NCBI GenBank assembly: GCA_034436045.1
Contig: DAOTVZ010000024.1
Coordinates: forward strand, 1 to 13,248
Length of the DNA: 13,248 bases
From: H111-94 sp034436045
GTDB lineage: Bacteria > Chloroflexota > Ktedonobacteria > Ktedonobacterales > Ktedonobacteraceae
Reading direction: 5' to 3'
Shown here: positions 1 through 6,834 of the stretch, piece after piece
Position numbering within the stretch: position 1 is the first letter of the stretch
Layout of the letters: the number at the start of each line of letters is the position of its first letter
Notes under the pieces: model-generated
The model's database searches: none
The model's input: only the letters and a program-made list of their open reading frames with translations
What the model was told of the DNA's origin: nothing
Position numbers and translations under genes: made by a program

Positions 1-31
1 TGATGCCATTGCCGGTTTCGGGTGAAAAATT
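1..31. repeat. Left arm of a 12.9-kb-spaced inverted repeat
   Basis: Positions 5-31 read GCCATTGCCGGTTTCGGGT followed by GAAAAATT. The reverse complement of 12920-12946 gives the same sequence with one difference (G versus A at position 24), so 26 of 27 bases match. Positions 1-4 (TGAT, against TGAG) extend the match to 29 of 31. The arm begins at the window edge, so it may continue to the left. The right arm is followed directly by the 45-bp palindromic array. This suggests the motif is the conserved flank of a dispersed repeat family, not part of a gene. Confidence 0.8.
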
Positions 32-59
32 CATCATCATCGTGACGGTGTCGATGTAC

Positions 60-103
60 ATTCAGCGAAAATTCAGCAAACATTCAGCGAAAATTCACAT
101 TTT
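60..103 (+). promoter_or_regulatory. Four 11-bp direct repeats (ATTCAGCGAAA-like)
   Basis: ATTCAGCGAAA (60-70), ATTCAGCAAAC (71-81), ATTCAGCGAAA (82-92) and a weaker ATTCACATTTT (93-103) follow one another with an exact 11-bp period, about one helical turn. The array ends some 48 bp before the -35 box at 152. An 11-bp direct-repeat spacing is characteristic of tandem binding by PhoB/OmpR-type winged-helix response regulators, so this may be an activator site for the promoter downstream. The binding protein is inference; the repeat is seen directly. Confidence 0.55.
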
Positions 104-151
104 TGCGGATATAACTTGTTTAGAAAAATTTATCTTTTTTTTGATTTTTTC

Positions 152-180
152 TTGACATTTATCTGTTACAACTATGCTAT
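152..180 (+). promoter_or_regulatory. sigma70-type promoter upstream of the decarboxylase fragment
   Basis: A perfect -35 TTGACA (152-157) is followed after 17 bp by TGCTAT (175-180), a weak -10. The surrounding DNA is very AT-rich. Transcription would start near 187, leaving a leader of about 125 nt before the ATG at 312. Confidence 0.5.
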
Positions 181-311
181 CTGATACAGAATAATAATTA
201 TGAAGGATATTGAACGAGATAAGCAATATTATCTCGCCCAGGAAAAAGGAAATCTATCTCTCTTTTGCATATGCTATCAGAGATATAGGTAGTTCTTGAA
301 TGGAGATTAGA

Positions 312-521
312 ATGGGATTGGCCTTTGATGAACAACAACTGCGGTTTCTGGGATACCAGGTAATTGATGAGGTGACGGATTACCTGATCCATGTACGGGA
401 GCGCCCTGTCTGGCAGCCTATGCCTGATGCTGTGTGTAACGTGTTAGAGACGCAATCTTTGCCACTAGAGGGGGATAACTTTGAGGACATCAAGGCACCT
501 TGCCCTCGCTATCCTGCATGA
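312..521 (+). pseudogene. N-terminal remnant of a PLP-dependent (group II, aromatic-amino-acid-type) decarboxylase
   Basis: The 69 residues include LRFLGYQVIDEVTDYLIHVR, then ERPVWQPMP and a LPLEG-x-x-FEDI segment. This is the typical start of group II pyridoxal-phosphate decarboxylases: the helix with LGYQVVD-like residues, RPV, and LP followed by an acidic helix. Such enzymes are usually about 450-500 residues, so nearly all of the catalytic domain, including the PLP lysine, is absent. I place the start at 312 because GGAG (302-305) sits 6 nt upstream; the in-frame ATG at 300 has no such site. After the FEDI segment the frame diverges into CPRYPA and stops. Another frame across 500-535 reads LALAILHDIP, faintly like the expected continuation, so a small frameshift may precede the larger loss. 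The promoter and repeats upstream look intact. It could still make a short peptide, but I see no function for it. Confidence 0.65.
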
Positions 522-952
522 TATTCCCGAAAAATGGGTGTTATGTCGCGCAAAAAGATTTCTGCCGTTTTGGGGCCAATGCCTTTAAATGTTTGCAGGC
601 GTGAGGATAGTTCGTCGAGCGTTTGGGCTTGTGTGAGTAAGTTGGTGATTGTTCCATAAGTTTCTTTGAGAGCTTTGCAAACATCCAGCAACTTTGTTGC
701 CGTTGAGAAATCGTAGCGCACATAATGTCCTCTATCCAGCACCTCGACGAGCTTATCCCATCCGGCCTGCAAGATGGCCTCTGGTGTCGTCAGCCCCTCT
801 TTGACAAATTCATCATAAGCGTGCCGTGCCACTCCTTGCTGAATTGGTTTGCCGAACAGCAAACACGCCAGAAACCACTTGAAGTATTCAGATTCCTGTC
901 GTGAAGCAAGATCAATACCCAGGTTATGCGCTTCTATCTTCTTTTGCTCCAT
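509..952 (-). CDS. Helix-hairpin-helix (endonuclease III/HhH-GPD-like) protein, C-terminally shortened
   Basis: The 147-residue product begins with a conserved-looking IDLASRQESEYFKWFLACLL helix and continues with ILQAGWDKLV and YVRYDFSTATKLLD. Near the end is a helix-hairpin-helix, FKGIGPKTA (122-130), followed by EIFLRD. HhH-GPD glycosylases use the hairpin to grip DNA. Their catalytic Asp lies roughly 18 residues beyond the hairpin lysine. Here only 19 residues follow K128 (of GPKTA), and the last 11 (ITPIFREYHAG) do not resemble the family. Relatives I recall with this N-terminus run to about 190-200 residues, so the C-terminal third seems lost. The tail overlaps the decarboxylase remnant tail to tail by 13 bp, suggesting one deletion cut both genes. 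The start at 952 is preceded by AGGA at 5 nt. It is probably non-functional as a glycosylase; DNA binding might survive. Confidence 0.6.
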   Translation of the reverse strand: MEQKKIEAHNLGIDLASRQESEYFKWFLACLLFGKPIQQGVARHAYDEFVKEGLTTPEAILQAGWDKLVEVLDRGHYVRYDFSTATKLLDVCKALKETYGTITNLLTQAQTLDELSSRLQTFKGIGPKTAEIFLRDITPIFREYHAG

Positions 953-987
953 GACTATCCTATCAGGAAAGAAAAATTTTGTCAGTG

Positions 988-1016
988 TATATAATCATGA
1001 TGCTGCATGAGGTAAA
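988..1016 (-). promoter_or_regulatory. Possible promoter for the HhH gene
   Basis: On the minus strand TTTACC (1016-1011) and TATATA (993-988) are separated by 17 bp. The predicted start is about 30 nt upstream of the ATG at 952. Both boxes are imperfect. Confidence 0.35.
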
Positions 1017-1072
1017 GAGGTGGATGAGATGGGTTTTTCGCGAAGCCTATAGAAACGTCCAGGCTGATATCT

Positions 1073-1111
1073 GAAGGAATGCCGAAATGCGACTGCATTC
1101 GACATTCCTTC
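1073..1111 (-). terminator. Hairpin downstream of the carboxylase operon
   Basis: GAAGGAATG (1073-1081) pairs with CATTCCTTC (1103-1111). Inside, CGA and ATGC pair with GCAT and TCG around a GACT loop, with one mismatch and one bulge. It lies 8 bp past the stop codon at 1120. There is no T-run after it on the minus strand, so it may be an mRNA 3'-end stabiliser or a Rho-type boundary, not a classical intrinsic terminator. Confidence 0.55.
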
Positions 1112-1119
1112 AGGCATGG

Positions 1120-2028
1120 CTATTCTTGTTTTTCTCGTACCTCAACTCCCGCGAGATTTTCCAGCACTCTTAGCACTGAGGTATAATCGTCTCGACCGTA
1201 ACCGGAGGCGCGTGTGGCCTCGTACATCTGGCGCGCCAGCGAGGTCAGAGGAAGCATAACCTGATTCTCTGCGCCAAGATCGAGCGCGAGACCCAGGTCT
1301 TTATGCAGCAGGTCGGTCATGAAGCCGGGTTTGAAGCTGCCATTGAAGGCGCGCAGCGGAAACTGATTGGCAAGCTGCCAGCTTGCGCCCGTGCTAACGC
1401 CGATGATCTTTGCCATCGTCTCTACCTCGACGCCGGCCTTGACGCCCAGCACAAAGGATTCGGCAATTGAGGCGGCGATGGTTCCAGCAAGAGCATTGTT
1501 GACCAGCTTAACCACCTCGCCCGCGCCGCTCGGCCCGACATAGAAAATGTTCTCTTTTTTGCCCATCGCTTCTAATACCGGACGCGCCTGCTCAAAAACT
1601 TCGCGTTCTCCGCCGACCATGATGGAGAGTGTGCCGTTGACCGCTCCTTGCGAGCCGCCGCTGACTGGCGCATCTAGCATGGCACAGCCCTTCTCGCGGG
1701 CGATCTGCGACAGCTTACGACTCATGGCCGGTGCGATGGTACTCATATCAACGATAATCAGTCCTTTGTGCGCGCCCTCAAGTATGCCTTGTGGCCCCGC
1801 AACCACCTCTTCAACCTGCGCCGAGTTGGGTAGCATGGTGATGACTATTTCTGAAACCATCGCAACAGCACGCGGTGAGGGAGCCTGTTTTGCCCCCGCC
1901 TGTAGCACCTCCTGTACCTCTGGTTTCTCAGGGTGGCGCGCGAAAATAGTGACCTCATGTCCCGCCTTGAGGAGATTGAGCGTCATGGGGCGACCCATGA
2001 CACCTATCCCGATAAATCCGATCTGCAT
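1120..2028 (-). CDS. mmsB: 3-hydroxyisobutyrate dehydrogenase family oxidoreductase
   Basis: This 302-residue protein belongs to the beta-hydroxyacid dehydrogenase family, which oxidises or reduces short hydroxyacids with NAD(P). The N-terminal Rossmann fold opens with GFIGIGVMGRPM (4-15). The substrate motif DAPVSGG is at 119-125. The catalytic lysine is K174 in GPSGAGEVVKLVNN, and the KDL motif follows at 243-245. Length and motif order are normal. The family also includes tartronate semialdehyde reductases (GarR/GlxR), which the sequence alone does not exclude. As last gene of a branched-chain acyl-CoA operon, 3-hydroxyisobutyrate oxidation in valine catabolism is the likeliest role. The start is supported by GAAGGA about 9 nt upstream. 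It sits 39 bp behind the biotin carboxylase gene and is probably co-transcribed. Confidence 0.85.
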   Translation of the reverse strand: MQIGFIGIGVMGRPMTLNLLKAGHEVTIFARHPEKPEVQEVLQAGAKQAPSPRAVAMVSEIVITMLPNSAQVEEVVAGPQGILEGAHKGLIIVDMSTIAPAMSRKLSQIAREKGCAMLDAPVSGGSQGAVNGTLSIMVGGEREVFEQARPVLEAMGKKENIFYVGPSGAGEVVKLVNNALAGTIAASIAESFVLGVKAGVEVETMAKIIGVSTGASWQLANQFPLRAFNGSFKPGFMTDLLHKDLGLALDLGAENQVMLPLTSLARQMYEATRASGYGRDDYTSVLRVLENLAGVEVREKQE

Positions 2029-2067
2029 CTACATCATCCTTCTTTTCGATAATAGCTATCAGAGGCA

Positions 2068-4128
2068 TTATTCCATTTCAACAAGGACAGCCCCACCTTT
2101 CACGACATCGCCCTCTTTCACCGAGACGCGCCGCACTTTGCCGTCGTAGGGCGCGGTGATTGTGTGTTCCATCTTCATGGCGCTCAAAATGACCAGTACC
2201 TGTCGTGCTGCAACCTGCTGGTTATCCTGCGTCTGCACCTTGACGATGGTACCGGCCATTGGTGCGGTGAGCGTCTTTTGTGAGTGCAGCGAGCCACTAC
2301 CACGCGCTGACACCTCGACATCGGGCGGCTGACGCAGAGCTAACTGATAGCGGCGTCCGTTGAGACTGACCTGTATTGTACCCGTTTGCCGCTCTATAAA
2401 CAATCTCTGCTGACGCACACCGCGTATCAACACCATGCGCCCACTATTTCCTATAGCCATTTGAAGGATACCCTGGTCTTTGCCGTTCAGTCGCACGTGC
2501 CAGCTCTGAAGATCACGCTCATTTTGAGCTTTAAGCGTCTCAGAGGTGTTATTATTGCTTGACTGAGCAAGCTGAGTGGTCAGGACGGGCGTGAGTGATA
2601 CGGTGTATTCCTGCTCATGGTAGAGGTAGGTGAAGGTGCGTGCCTCGCCGAGCATGCGCCAGGGGCCGAGCGTGTGCCAGGGATTGCCGTCGCTGGAAGC
2701 GGGCTGGCGGGCAGATGGTAGCTGATTTTCATAAAGTGCGGCAGCGATCAGCACTTCGTCTGGTAGGGCTACATCCTGCTGCGGTGCGAGCAAGCCGTGT
2801 TCATCGAGGAAAGCGGTATGTGTATAGCCCTCGCTGAAGGCGGGATGGCAAGCGATGTCGTAGAGCAAAGGTATGTTGGTGGTGACGCCAAAAATAGCGG
2901 TTTCGGCCAGACTGCGCTGCAAGCGCGCAATAGCCGCCGGGCGATCCTCGCCATAGACGATGAGCTTGGCAATCATCGGATCGTAGTATTGCGTGATCTC
3001 ATCGCCGCTTTCGATGCCACTATCGATACGCACGCCCGGTCCCTGCGGCTCAACAAAGGTGCTGACCGTGCCGGTTGAGGGCAAAAATTGCCTCTGCGGG
3101 TCTTCGGCGTAGATGCGCACCTCGATGGCATGACCGCGCTGTGTGACCTGCTCTTGCGTAATGCCAAGCGTCTCTCCAGCGGCGACGCGCAACTGATGGC
3201 GCACCAGGTCAAAGCCTGTGACCAGTTCAGTGACGGGATGCTCGACTTGTAAGCGCGTGTTCATTTCCAGAAAGTAGAAATGGCGGTCACTATCCAGAAT
3301 GAACTCCATCGTACCGGCATTAACATAGCCTGCTGCCCTGGCAATGCGTACTGCCGCGTGGCCCATCTCGGCCCGTAGCGCGGGTGTGAGCGCAACAGAG
3401 GGACTCTCCTCAACGATCTTCTGGTGGCGGCGCTGGATGGAGCATTCGCGTTCGCCCAGGTAGATCATGTTGCCATGTGCGTCGCCCAATATCTGTATCT
3501 CCACGTGGCGCGGCTTGATCAGCAGACGTTCGAGAAAGACTGTATCGTCGCCAAAGGATGCTTTGGCCTCGCGGCGCGCGCCCGCCAGTTCCGCTAAAAA
3601 GTCGGCCTGACGATGTACCTCGCGCATACCTTTCCCGCCGCCACCTGCCGAGGCTTTGATAAGAAGAGGGAAGCCAATGCGCTCGGCCTCGCGCAGCAGC
3701 GTGTCATCGTCCTGGCTCTCACCTGTATAGCCGGGGACTACTGGTGCGCCGACCGATTGTGCCAGTTGCTTGGCGGCAATCTTTGAACCCATCAGGCGCA
3801 TAGCGTGCGCCGGGGGGCCGATGAAGATGATACCGGCCTCTTCACAGGCCTCGACAAAGTCGGCGTTCTCGGAAAGGAAGCCGTAACCAGGGTGAATGGC
3901 CTCGGCCCCGCTCTGGCGGGCCACATTAATCAGGGTATCGATGCGCAGGTAGCTCTGCGTAGCCGGGGCCGGGCCAATAAAGTACGCCTCGTCGGCTTCG
4001 CGCACGTGACGCGCGGAGCGGTCGGCCTCGGAGTAGACCGCGATTGTCTGAATGCCCATCTCCCGGCAGGTGCGCATGATGCGCAGGGCAATTTCGCCAC
4101 GATTGGCAATGAGTATCTTCTTAAACAT
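2068..4128 (-). CDS. mccA: 3-methylcrotonyl-CoA carboxylase, biotin carboxylase/biotin carrier subunit
   Basis: The 686-residue protein has a complete biotin carboxylase module, about 1-450, that carboxylates biotin using ATP and bicarbonate. It contains HPGYGFLSEN (79-88), the glycine-rich ATP loop KASAGGGGKGMR (158-169) and the active-site segment EMNTRLQVEHPVTE (288-301). A less conserved linking region, about 450-610, would contact the carboxyltransferase. The C-terminal biotinyl domain carries AMKM with biotin attachment at K652, 34 residues from the end, as usual. The residues before it are LS where many relatives have ME. Size and architecture fit methylcrotonyl-, propionyl- or geranyl-CoA carboxylase alpha subunits; the partner subunit encoded two genes upstream points to methylcrotonyl-CoA. 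The start codon is one base after the crotonase stop codon, so translation is probably coupled. Confidence 0.9.
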   Translation of the reverse strand: MFKKILIANRGEIALRIMRTCREMGIQTIAVYSEADRSARHVREADEAYFIGPAPATQSYLRIDTLINVARQSGAEAIHPGYGFLSENADFVEACEEAGIIFIGPPAHAMRLMGSKIAAKQLAQSVGAPVVPGYTGESQDDDTLLREAERIGFPLLIKASAGGGGKGMREVHRQADFLAELAGARREAKASFGDDTVFLERLLIKPRHVEIQILGDAHGNMIYLGERECSIQRRHQKIVEESPSVALTPALRAEMGHAAVRIARAAGYVNAGTMEFILDSDRHFYFLEMNTRLQVEHPVTELVTGFDLVRHQLRVAAGETLGITQEQVTQRGHAIEVRIYAEDPQRQFLPSTGTVSTFVEPQGPGVRIDSGIESGDEITQYYDPMIAKLIVYGEDRPAAIARLQRSLAETAIFGVTTNIPLLYDIACHPAFSEGYTHTAFLDEHGLLAPQQDVALPDEVLIAAALYENQLPSARQPASSDGNPWHTLGPWRMLGEARTFTYLYHEQEYTVSLTPVLTTQLAQSSNNNTSETLKAQNERDLQSWHVRLNGKDQGILQMAIGNSGRMVLIRGVRQQRLFIERQTGTIQVSLNGRRYQLALRQPPDVEVSARGSGSLHSQKTLTAPMAGTIVKVQTQDNQQVAARQVLVILSAMKMEHTITAPYDGKVRRVSVKEGDVVKGGAVLVEME

Positions 4129-4129
4129 C

Positions 4130-4918
4130 TTATGCGATCCAGTTTGCTTTGCGCTTGTCTAAAAACGCTCGTAAGCCTTCCTGCCCCTCTTCACTGATGC
4201 GCAGACGCGAGATAGTTCTGGCAGTATAGAGGCGTGCGTCTTGATAGTTCATAGCTCCGACCGTCAGAGCCAGCTTCTTGCACTCGCGTAATGCCTGTGG
4301 TGCGCTGGTCAGCAGTTCGGCCACCGCTTTCTGTACGGCGTCGTCAAGCTCCTCAGAGGGCACGACGATATGTACAAGGCCGATGCTGAGCGCGCGCGCT
4401 GCGTTGAAGCGTTCGCCGGTTGTGAAGAGGACACGCGCGTTGTTTTCGCCAATTTTGCGCAGCACGAAGGGCGAGATGACGGCAGGAGCGATACCCAGTT
4501 TGACCTCGCTAAAGGCGAAGCGGGCATGTTCGGCGGCAATGGCCAGATCACAAACGGCGATCAGGCCCAGGCCGCCGCCCATTGCTGTGCCGTTGACGCG
4601 CGCGATGACCGGTATGGGACAGGTGTTGACGGTATAGAGCATATCGGAAAGGCGTAGCGCGTCGTTCAGGTTCTCTTCCGCTGTGAGGGTAGCGGCGGCT
4701 TTCATCTGGTTGATGTCGGCTCCCGCGCTAAATGACGCGCCCTCGCCGGTCAGGATAATGGCATGCAGTTCGGTATCGCCACTGAGTTCTGTAAAGGCGT
4801 TCGCCAGGTCTTCGACGACCTGCGCGTTAAAGGCGTTGTGTACTTCGGGACGGCGCAGTGTGATGGTGGCGACTTTATCTTGATGGCTGCGCTCGACAGT
4901 TAAATGAGTGTACGTCAT
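4130..4918 (-). CDS. liuC: Enoyl-CoA hydratase, probably methylglutaconyl-CoA hydratase
   Basis: This 262-residue crotonase should hydrate 3-methylglutaconyl-CoA, the product of the flanking carboxylase, to HMG-CoA. Oxyanion-hole segments are SAGAD (64-68) and MGGG (113-116). E138 in FAFSEVKLG matches the second catalytic glutamate of enoyl-CoA hydratases. The position of the first glutamate is occupied by glycine (G118 in GGGLGLIAVCD). This G/E arrangement, and FSEVKLGIAPAVISPFV, is the pattern I associate with bacterial LiuC-type enzymes, not beta-oxidation hydratases. The C-terminus SEEGQEGLRAFLDKR is also typical. GGAG lies 7 nt upstream of the ATG. The gene sits 18 bp after the carboxyltransferase gene and 1 bp before the biotin carboxylase gene. 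Confidence 0.85.
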   Translation of the reverse strand: MTYTHLTVERSHQDKVATITLRRPEVHNAFNAQVVEDLANAFTELSGDTELHAIILTGEGASFSAGADINQMKAAATLTAEENLNDALRLSDMLYTVNTCPIPVIARVNGTAMGGGLGLIAVCDLAIAAEHARFAFSEVKLGIAPAVISPFVLRKIGENNARVLFTTGERFNAARALSIGLVHIVVPSEELDDAVQKAVAELLTSAPQALRECKKLALTVGAMNYQDARLYTARTISRLRISEEGQEGLRAFLDKRKANWIA

Positions 4919-4936
4919 TGTGCATCTCCTACATTT

Positions 4937-6544
4937 TTACATTCTAAATACGCCAAACGGTGTTTCAGGCATCGGTGCATTAAGTGAGGCGGCGATGCCC
5001 AGAGCGAGAACTGTGCGCGTATCGGCAGGGTCGATGATACCATCATCCCACAGGCGCGCGGTGCTGTAATAGGGGTTGCCCTCTTCTTCGTATTTGTCCA
5101 GGATGGGCTGCATGAACTCTGCCTCTTCTTCCGGCGTCATGCTTTTGCCACGTGCCGCCAGGCCCTCCTTGCGCACGGTCAGTAGCACATTGGCGGCTTG
5201 TTGGCCACCCATGACTGAGATACGCGCGTTGGGCCACATCCAGAGCTGACGCGGCGAATAGGCACGTCCACACATGCCGTAGTTGCCCGCGCCAAACGAG
5301 TTACCAATGATGACGGTGAAGCGTGGCACGGGCGCGTTGGCAACGGCCATAACCATCTTGGCCCCATCTTTAGCGATGCCGCCATTCTCATACTGTTTGC
5401 CAACCATGAAGCCGGTGATATTTTGCAAGAAAACGAGCGGCGTCTGACGTTGCGCACATAGCTCGATAAAGTGCGTGGCTTTCAGCGCGCTTTCGGAGAA
5501 GAGAATGCCGTTATTGGCAATGATGCCGACGGGATAGCCCATGATACGCGCGAAGCCACAGACTATCGTGGTGCCATAGAGTTCTTTAAATTCGTGGAAG
5601 CGGCTCCCATCCACGATGCGCGCGATGACCTCACGCACGTTATAGCTCTTGCGGCTATCCTTGGGGACGATACCGTAGAGTTCCTTCGGATCGTAACGCG
5701 GCGGCTCGACCGGGTGAATATCCCAGGGAATATGCTTGCGCCGATTGAGGTGTGAGACGATACTGCGGCAGATGGCCAGCGCGTGTTCATCGTTGACGGC
5801 GAAATGGTCGGTGACGCCTGAGATACGGCAGTGAACGTCGGCTCCGCCCAGTTCCTCAGCAGTAACCACTTCGCCGGTGGCGGCCTTGACCAGTGGCGGG
5901 CCACCCAGGAAAATAGTGCCGTTGCCTTGCACAATGATCGTCTCGTCGCTCATGGCCGGAACATAGGCCCCGCCTGCTGTGCAAGAACCCATGACGACGG
6001 CGATTTGTGGAATGCGCTGGCTCGACATGCGCGCCTGGTTATAAAAGATGCGCCCGAAGTGGTCGCGGTCGGGGAAGACATCGGCTTGCAGAGGCAGAAA
6101 GGCCCCGCCGGAGTCCACCAGGTAGATGCAAGGCAGGTGATTCTGCTCGGCGATCTCCTGGGCACGCAGGTGCTTCTTAACTGTCATGGGGTAGTACGTG
6201 CCGCCCTTGACGGTGGCATCGTTGGCGACAATCATACATTCCTGGCCCTCGACCACGCCGATGCCTGTCACAATGCCTGCTGCGGGTGCGTCGTTGTCAT
6301 ACATGTCCCACGCTGCCAGGGGACTGAGTTCGAGAAAGGGAGTATCGGGGTCGCACAAAAGGCGGATGCGCTCGCGGGCCAGCAGCTTGTTGCGCTTGCG
6401 ATGGCGGGCCACAGCCTCCGGCCCGCCACCCTGCTGTACCTGCTGGATACGTTGCTGAAGTTCCGCGAGTAGTTGCTCAAAATAGCGGGTATTTTCTTGA
6501 AATTCGTGGCTATGGAGATCTATATGCGTTTCAAGAATGCTCAT
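4937..6544 (-). CDS. mccB: 3-methylcrotonyl-CoA carboxylase, carboxyltransferase (beta) subunit
   Basis: The 535-residue protein transfers the carboxyl group from carboxybiotin to methylcrotonyl-CoA. It has the two crotonase-like halves of acyl-CoA carboxyltransferases. Landmarks are KGGTYYPMTVKKHLRAQEIA (113-132), YLVDSGGAFLP (141-151), GSCTAGGAYVPAMSDE (186-201) and FLGGPPLVKAATGE (212-225). A later FGAGNYGMCGRAYSPR segment belongs to the C-terminal half. These match methylcrotonyl-CoA carboxylase beta subunits better than propionyl-CoA ones, and the length is typical. The longer frame from 6640 adds 32 residues, but its start lies upstream of the predicted transcription start. GAGAGGAAGAGA precedes the ATG at 6544 with good spacing, and the N-terminus from there (MSILETHIDLHSHEF) resembles the family. 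This is the first gene of the operon. Confidence 0.92.
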   Translation of the reverse strand: MSILETHIDLHSHEFQENTRYFEQLLAELQQRIQQVQQGGGPEAVARHRKRNKLLARERIRLLCDPDTPFLELSPLAAWDMYDNDAPAAGIVTGIGVVEGQECMIVANDATVKGGTYYPMTVKKHLRAQEIAEQNHLPCIYLVDSGGAFLPLQADVFPDRDHFGRIFYNQARMSSQRIPQIAVVMGSCTAGGAYVPAMSDETIIVQGNGTIFLGGPPLVKAATGEVVTAEELGGADVHCRISGVTDHFAVNDEHALAICRSIVSHLNRRKHIPWDIHPVEPPRYDPKELYGIVPKDSRKSYNVREVIARIVDGSRFHEFKELYGTTIVCGFARIMGYPVGIIANNGILFSESALKATHFIELCAQRQTPLVFLQNITGFMVGKQYENGGIAKDGAKMVMAVANAPVPRFTVIIGNSFGAGNYGMCGRAYSPRQLWMWPNARISVMGGQQAANVLLTVRKEGLAARGKSMTPEEEAEFMQPILDKYEEEGNPYYSTARLWDDGIIDPADTRTVLALGIAASLNAPMPETPFGVFRM

Positions 6545-6581
6545 TGCTTTGTCTCTTCCTCTCAACAGCGATGATGGGGAT

Positions 6582-6634
6582 AGCGGTGCAGATAGGATGC
6601 GCCATTGCATCCTCATTGAGAGGATAGCACCGCT
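6582..6634. promoter_or_regulatory. Nested dyad symmetries at the carboxylase operon start (candidate operator)
   Basis: Three perfect inverted repeats overlap here. AGCGGTGC (6582-6589) matches GCACCGCT (6627-6634). AGGATGC (6594-6600) and GCATCCT (6607-6613) flank a 6-bp centre. ATCCTC (6609-6614) and GAGGAT (6620-6625) flank a 5-bp centre that includes the -10 box. The outer arm lies within the promoter spacer and would not be transcribed, so DNA binding by a repressor is more likely than an RNA fold. No regulator gene is nearby to name. Confidence 0.5.
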
Positions 6635-6650
6635 TAGCAACGAGCGTCAA
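6621..6650 (-). promoter_or_regulatory. sigma70-type promoter of the mccB-liuC-mccA-mmsB operon
   Basis: On the minus strand TTGACG (6650-6645, 5 of 6 consensus bases) and TATCCT (6626-6621) are separated by 18 bp. The predicted transcription start near 6614 gives a leader of about 70 nt. It supports the shorter carboxyltransferase start at 6544. Confidence 0.65.
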
Positions 6651-6723
6651 GGCAATCTTATTTTTGGCAATGATGAGGGAGCAAAACTTGAACCATAATG
6701 AAGAGAGCATTTTCGCCGCATGT

Positions 6724-6752
6724 TTGTCAAGCCAGGACGTTTCTGCTATCAT
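6724..6752 (+). promoter_or_regulatory. sigma70-type promoter for the 120-residue protein
   Basis: TTGTCA (6724-6729) and TATCAT (6747-6752), each one base off consensus, are exactly 17 bp apart. Transcription from about 6759 excludes the earlier ATG at 6664 and supports a start at 6835. The promoter is divergent from that of the carboxylase operon, with their -35 boxes about 73 bp apart. Confidence 0.65.
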
Positions 6753-6834
6753 GACAACAAAGCATAGCTGGCATGATTCAGTAGTTAATGGCAATGCAAG
6801 GAAGGCACAGCATTGGAAATACGAAAGAGGGAAG

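Noticed and set aside
59..103. Plasmid-type replication iterons
   Set aside because: Only four short 11-bp units are present, with no replication initiator gene or DnaA-type box cluster; promoter-proximal regulator sites fit better.
1547..2149. Long plus-strand frame of 200 codons opposite the mmsB-like gene
   Set aside because: It is antisense to a clearly conserved dehydrogenase, and its Cys/Ser/Thr/Pro-rich composition is typical of a shadow frame.
5831..6472. Plus-strand frame of 213 codons opposite the carboxyltransferase
   Set aside because: It lies antisense to strongly conserved carboxyltransferase motifs, with no ribosome site or recognisable domain.
6545..6640. 32-residue N-terminal extension of the carboxyltransferase
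   Set aside because: Its start codon lies upstream of the predicted transcription start, within the promoter region, and the strong ribosome site and family-like N-terminus are at 6544.
6664..6834. 57-residue extension of the small unknown protein
   Set aside because: A strong promoter (6724-6752) lies inside it, and the composition before 6835 looks non-coding.
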